A stretch of DNA of 5,794 nucleotides. Origin: CAYWTX01 sp964461295 (GTDB lineage Bacteria > Planctomycetota > Phycisphaerae > SM23-33). The notes below the pieces were generated by a model. It worked only from the letters and a program-made list of their open reading frames with translations. It had not been told where the DNA came from and made no database searches. The DNA lies in assembly GCA_964461295.1 (NCBI GenBank), contig CAYWTX010000445.1:1-5794 (forward strand). The letters run 5' to 3'. The position numbers were made by a program, and so were the translations under genes. This document shows, one piece after another, positions 5,526-5,794 of this stretch; position 1 is the first letter of the stretch, and every line of letters starts with the position of its first letter.

Positions 5526-5559
5526 AGAGTTTGTGAAGACGCCTCCCTCAGAGTTTGTG
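5526..5559. repeat. Direct repeat AGAGTTTGTG, two copies 24 bases apart
   Basis: Exact 10-base copies lie at 5526-5535 and 5550-5559, each followed by an AAG-containing purine stretch. They sit 26-59 bases upstream of the methyltransferase start (reading on the minus strand), where a regulator could bind. The 24-base period is not a whole number of helical turns, so side-by-side binding on one face is not obvious. A near copy with one change (AGAGCTTGTG, 1176-1185) starts on the last base of the topA stop codon. Confidence 0.5.
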
Positions 5560-5598
5560 GAAGGATTGGATCTCGCAGGTTTGCCCGCGCTGGACGCT

Positions 5599-5672
5599 GT
5601 CTGTCGCCCCTTCGGGGCTCTATGCCTAATTGCTTGTGTACCCGTGGCTTACGCCAATACGGTTCAGTTAAC
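5599..5672. repeat. Degenerate REP-like element with two hairpins
   Basis: The first hairpin is GCCCC-TTC-GGGGC (5606-5618). The second pairs CCGT/ACGG (5642-5645 with 5659-5662) outside GGC/GCC (5646-5648 with 5653-5655), with loop TTAC and a three-base AAT bulge. Both the phrase CTGTCGCCCCTTCGGGGC and the phrase CCCGTGGCTTACGCC match, from memory, interspersed extragenic repeats seen in many environmental bacterial genomes, including Planctomycetota. Such repeats are often moved by REP-associated tyrosine transposases. The bulge makes this copy look decayed. Boundaries are approximate, and copy number in this genome is unknown. Confidence 0.45.
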
Positions 5673-5794
5673 AGACCCGAAGGCAAGAGGGCTCATGCTC
5701 GAAGCGGTTCTGAGCCGGAAGAACAAACAGCGATTCGCGCCGTTACGGGGGTCTTTCGGACACTGTAGCACCTTCACTGCCGTTCTCTTCAGCC

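Larger units (their letters stand above)
5501..5794. other. Right-edge region without an established gene; open frame 5533-5794
   Basis: This stretch is less GC-rich than the coding parts (about 57% over 5521-5760 by hand count). It includes the upstream region of the methyltransferase, a 24-base-phased direct repeat and a REP-like element. One plus-strand frame is open from after the TGA at 5524 to the window end. Starting at GTG 5533, with GGTGAG just upstream, it would give an 87-residue fragment with a hydrophobic patch ALCLIACVPVAYA followed by a basic segment. Because the REP-like hairpins lie inside it and I recognise no family, I treat it as unproven. Minus-strand frames entering from the right edge are short and also unrecognised. 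Confidence 0.35.

Noticed and set aside
4706..5536. Plus-strand frame opposite the methyltransferase
   Set aside because: The minus strand shows all SAM-methyltransferase motifs, while this frame has only Arg/Pro-rich sequence.

Overview
This is a high-GC bacterial chromosomal window. It holds five protein genes recognisable at least at family level or by composition, one tRNA gene and one very small membrane-protein gene. The style suggests Planctomycetota or a related environmental lineage. The reasons are high GC, a tRNA gene without an encoded CCA end, a Lys/Ala-rich secreted protein with LTxxQ-type motifs, a Gly/Ala-rich insertion in a core replication protein, and a degenerate REP-like repeat of a kind I associate with such genomes. 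This taxonomic guess comes from memory and style, not from a marker gene, and is only moderately secure.

Layout: positions 1-1176 carry the C-terminal third to half of DNA topoisomerase I (topA), cut by the window edge and ending in three evenly spaced four-cysteine zinc ribbons. A 257-base gap follows, with a G10 tract, small hairpins and a possible ECF/sigma-E-like promoter. Positions 1434-2192 encode a secreted Lys/Ala-rich protein with four LTxxQ-like motifs, closed by a strong intrinsic terminator (2237-2270). A TATAAT-box promoter then drives a CAU-anticodon tRNA (2437-2510), followed by a stable hairpin. A 38-residue single-pass membrane protein with a good ribosome binding site lies at 2690-2806. 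An ArsR-type regulator (2988-3323) has its own extended -10 promoter and a long terminator hairpin. The DNA polymerase III delta subunit (holA, 3529-4608) has a -10 element so close to its ATG that its mRNA may be leaderless. Converging on it from the other strand is a class I SAM-dependent methyltransferase (4700-5500). The last ~290 bases are less GC-rich, about 57% by my hand count of 5521-5760, and hold a 24-base-phased direct repeat and a REP-like double hairpin.

The genes do not form one pathway. topA, holA and the tRNA are housekeeping genes for DNA topology, replication and translation. The secreted protein, tiny membrane protein, ArsR regulator and methyltransferase look like separate single-gene units with their own signals. 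I see no CRISPR array, transposase, phage gene, toxin-antitoxin pair or defence cassette. The best leads are regulatory or structural: the sigma-E-like promoter ahead of the LTxxQ protein, the possibly leaderless holA with its odd insertion, the unusual base pairs in the tRNA, the unrecognised small membrane protein, and the repeats at the right edge.
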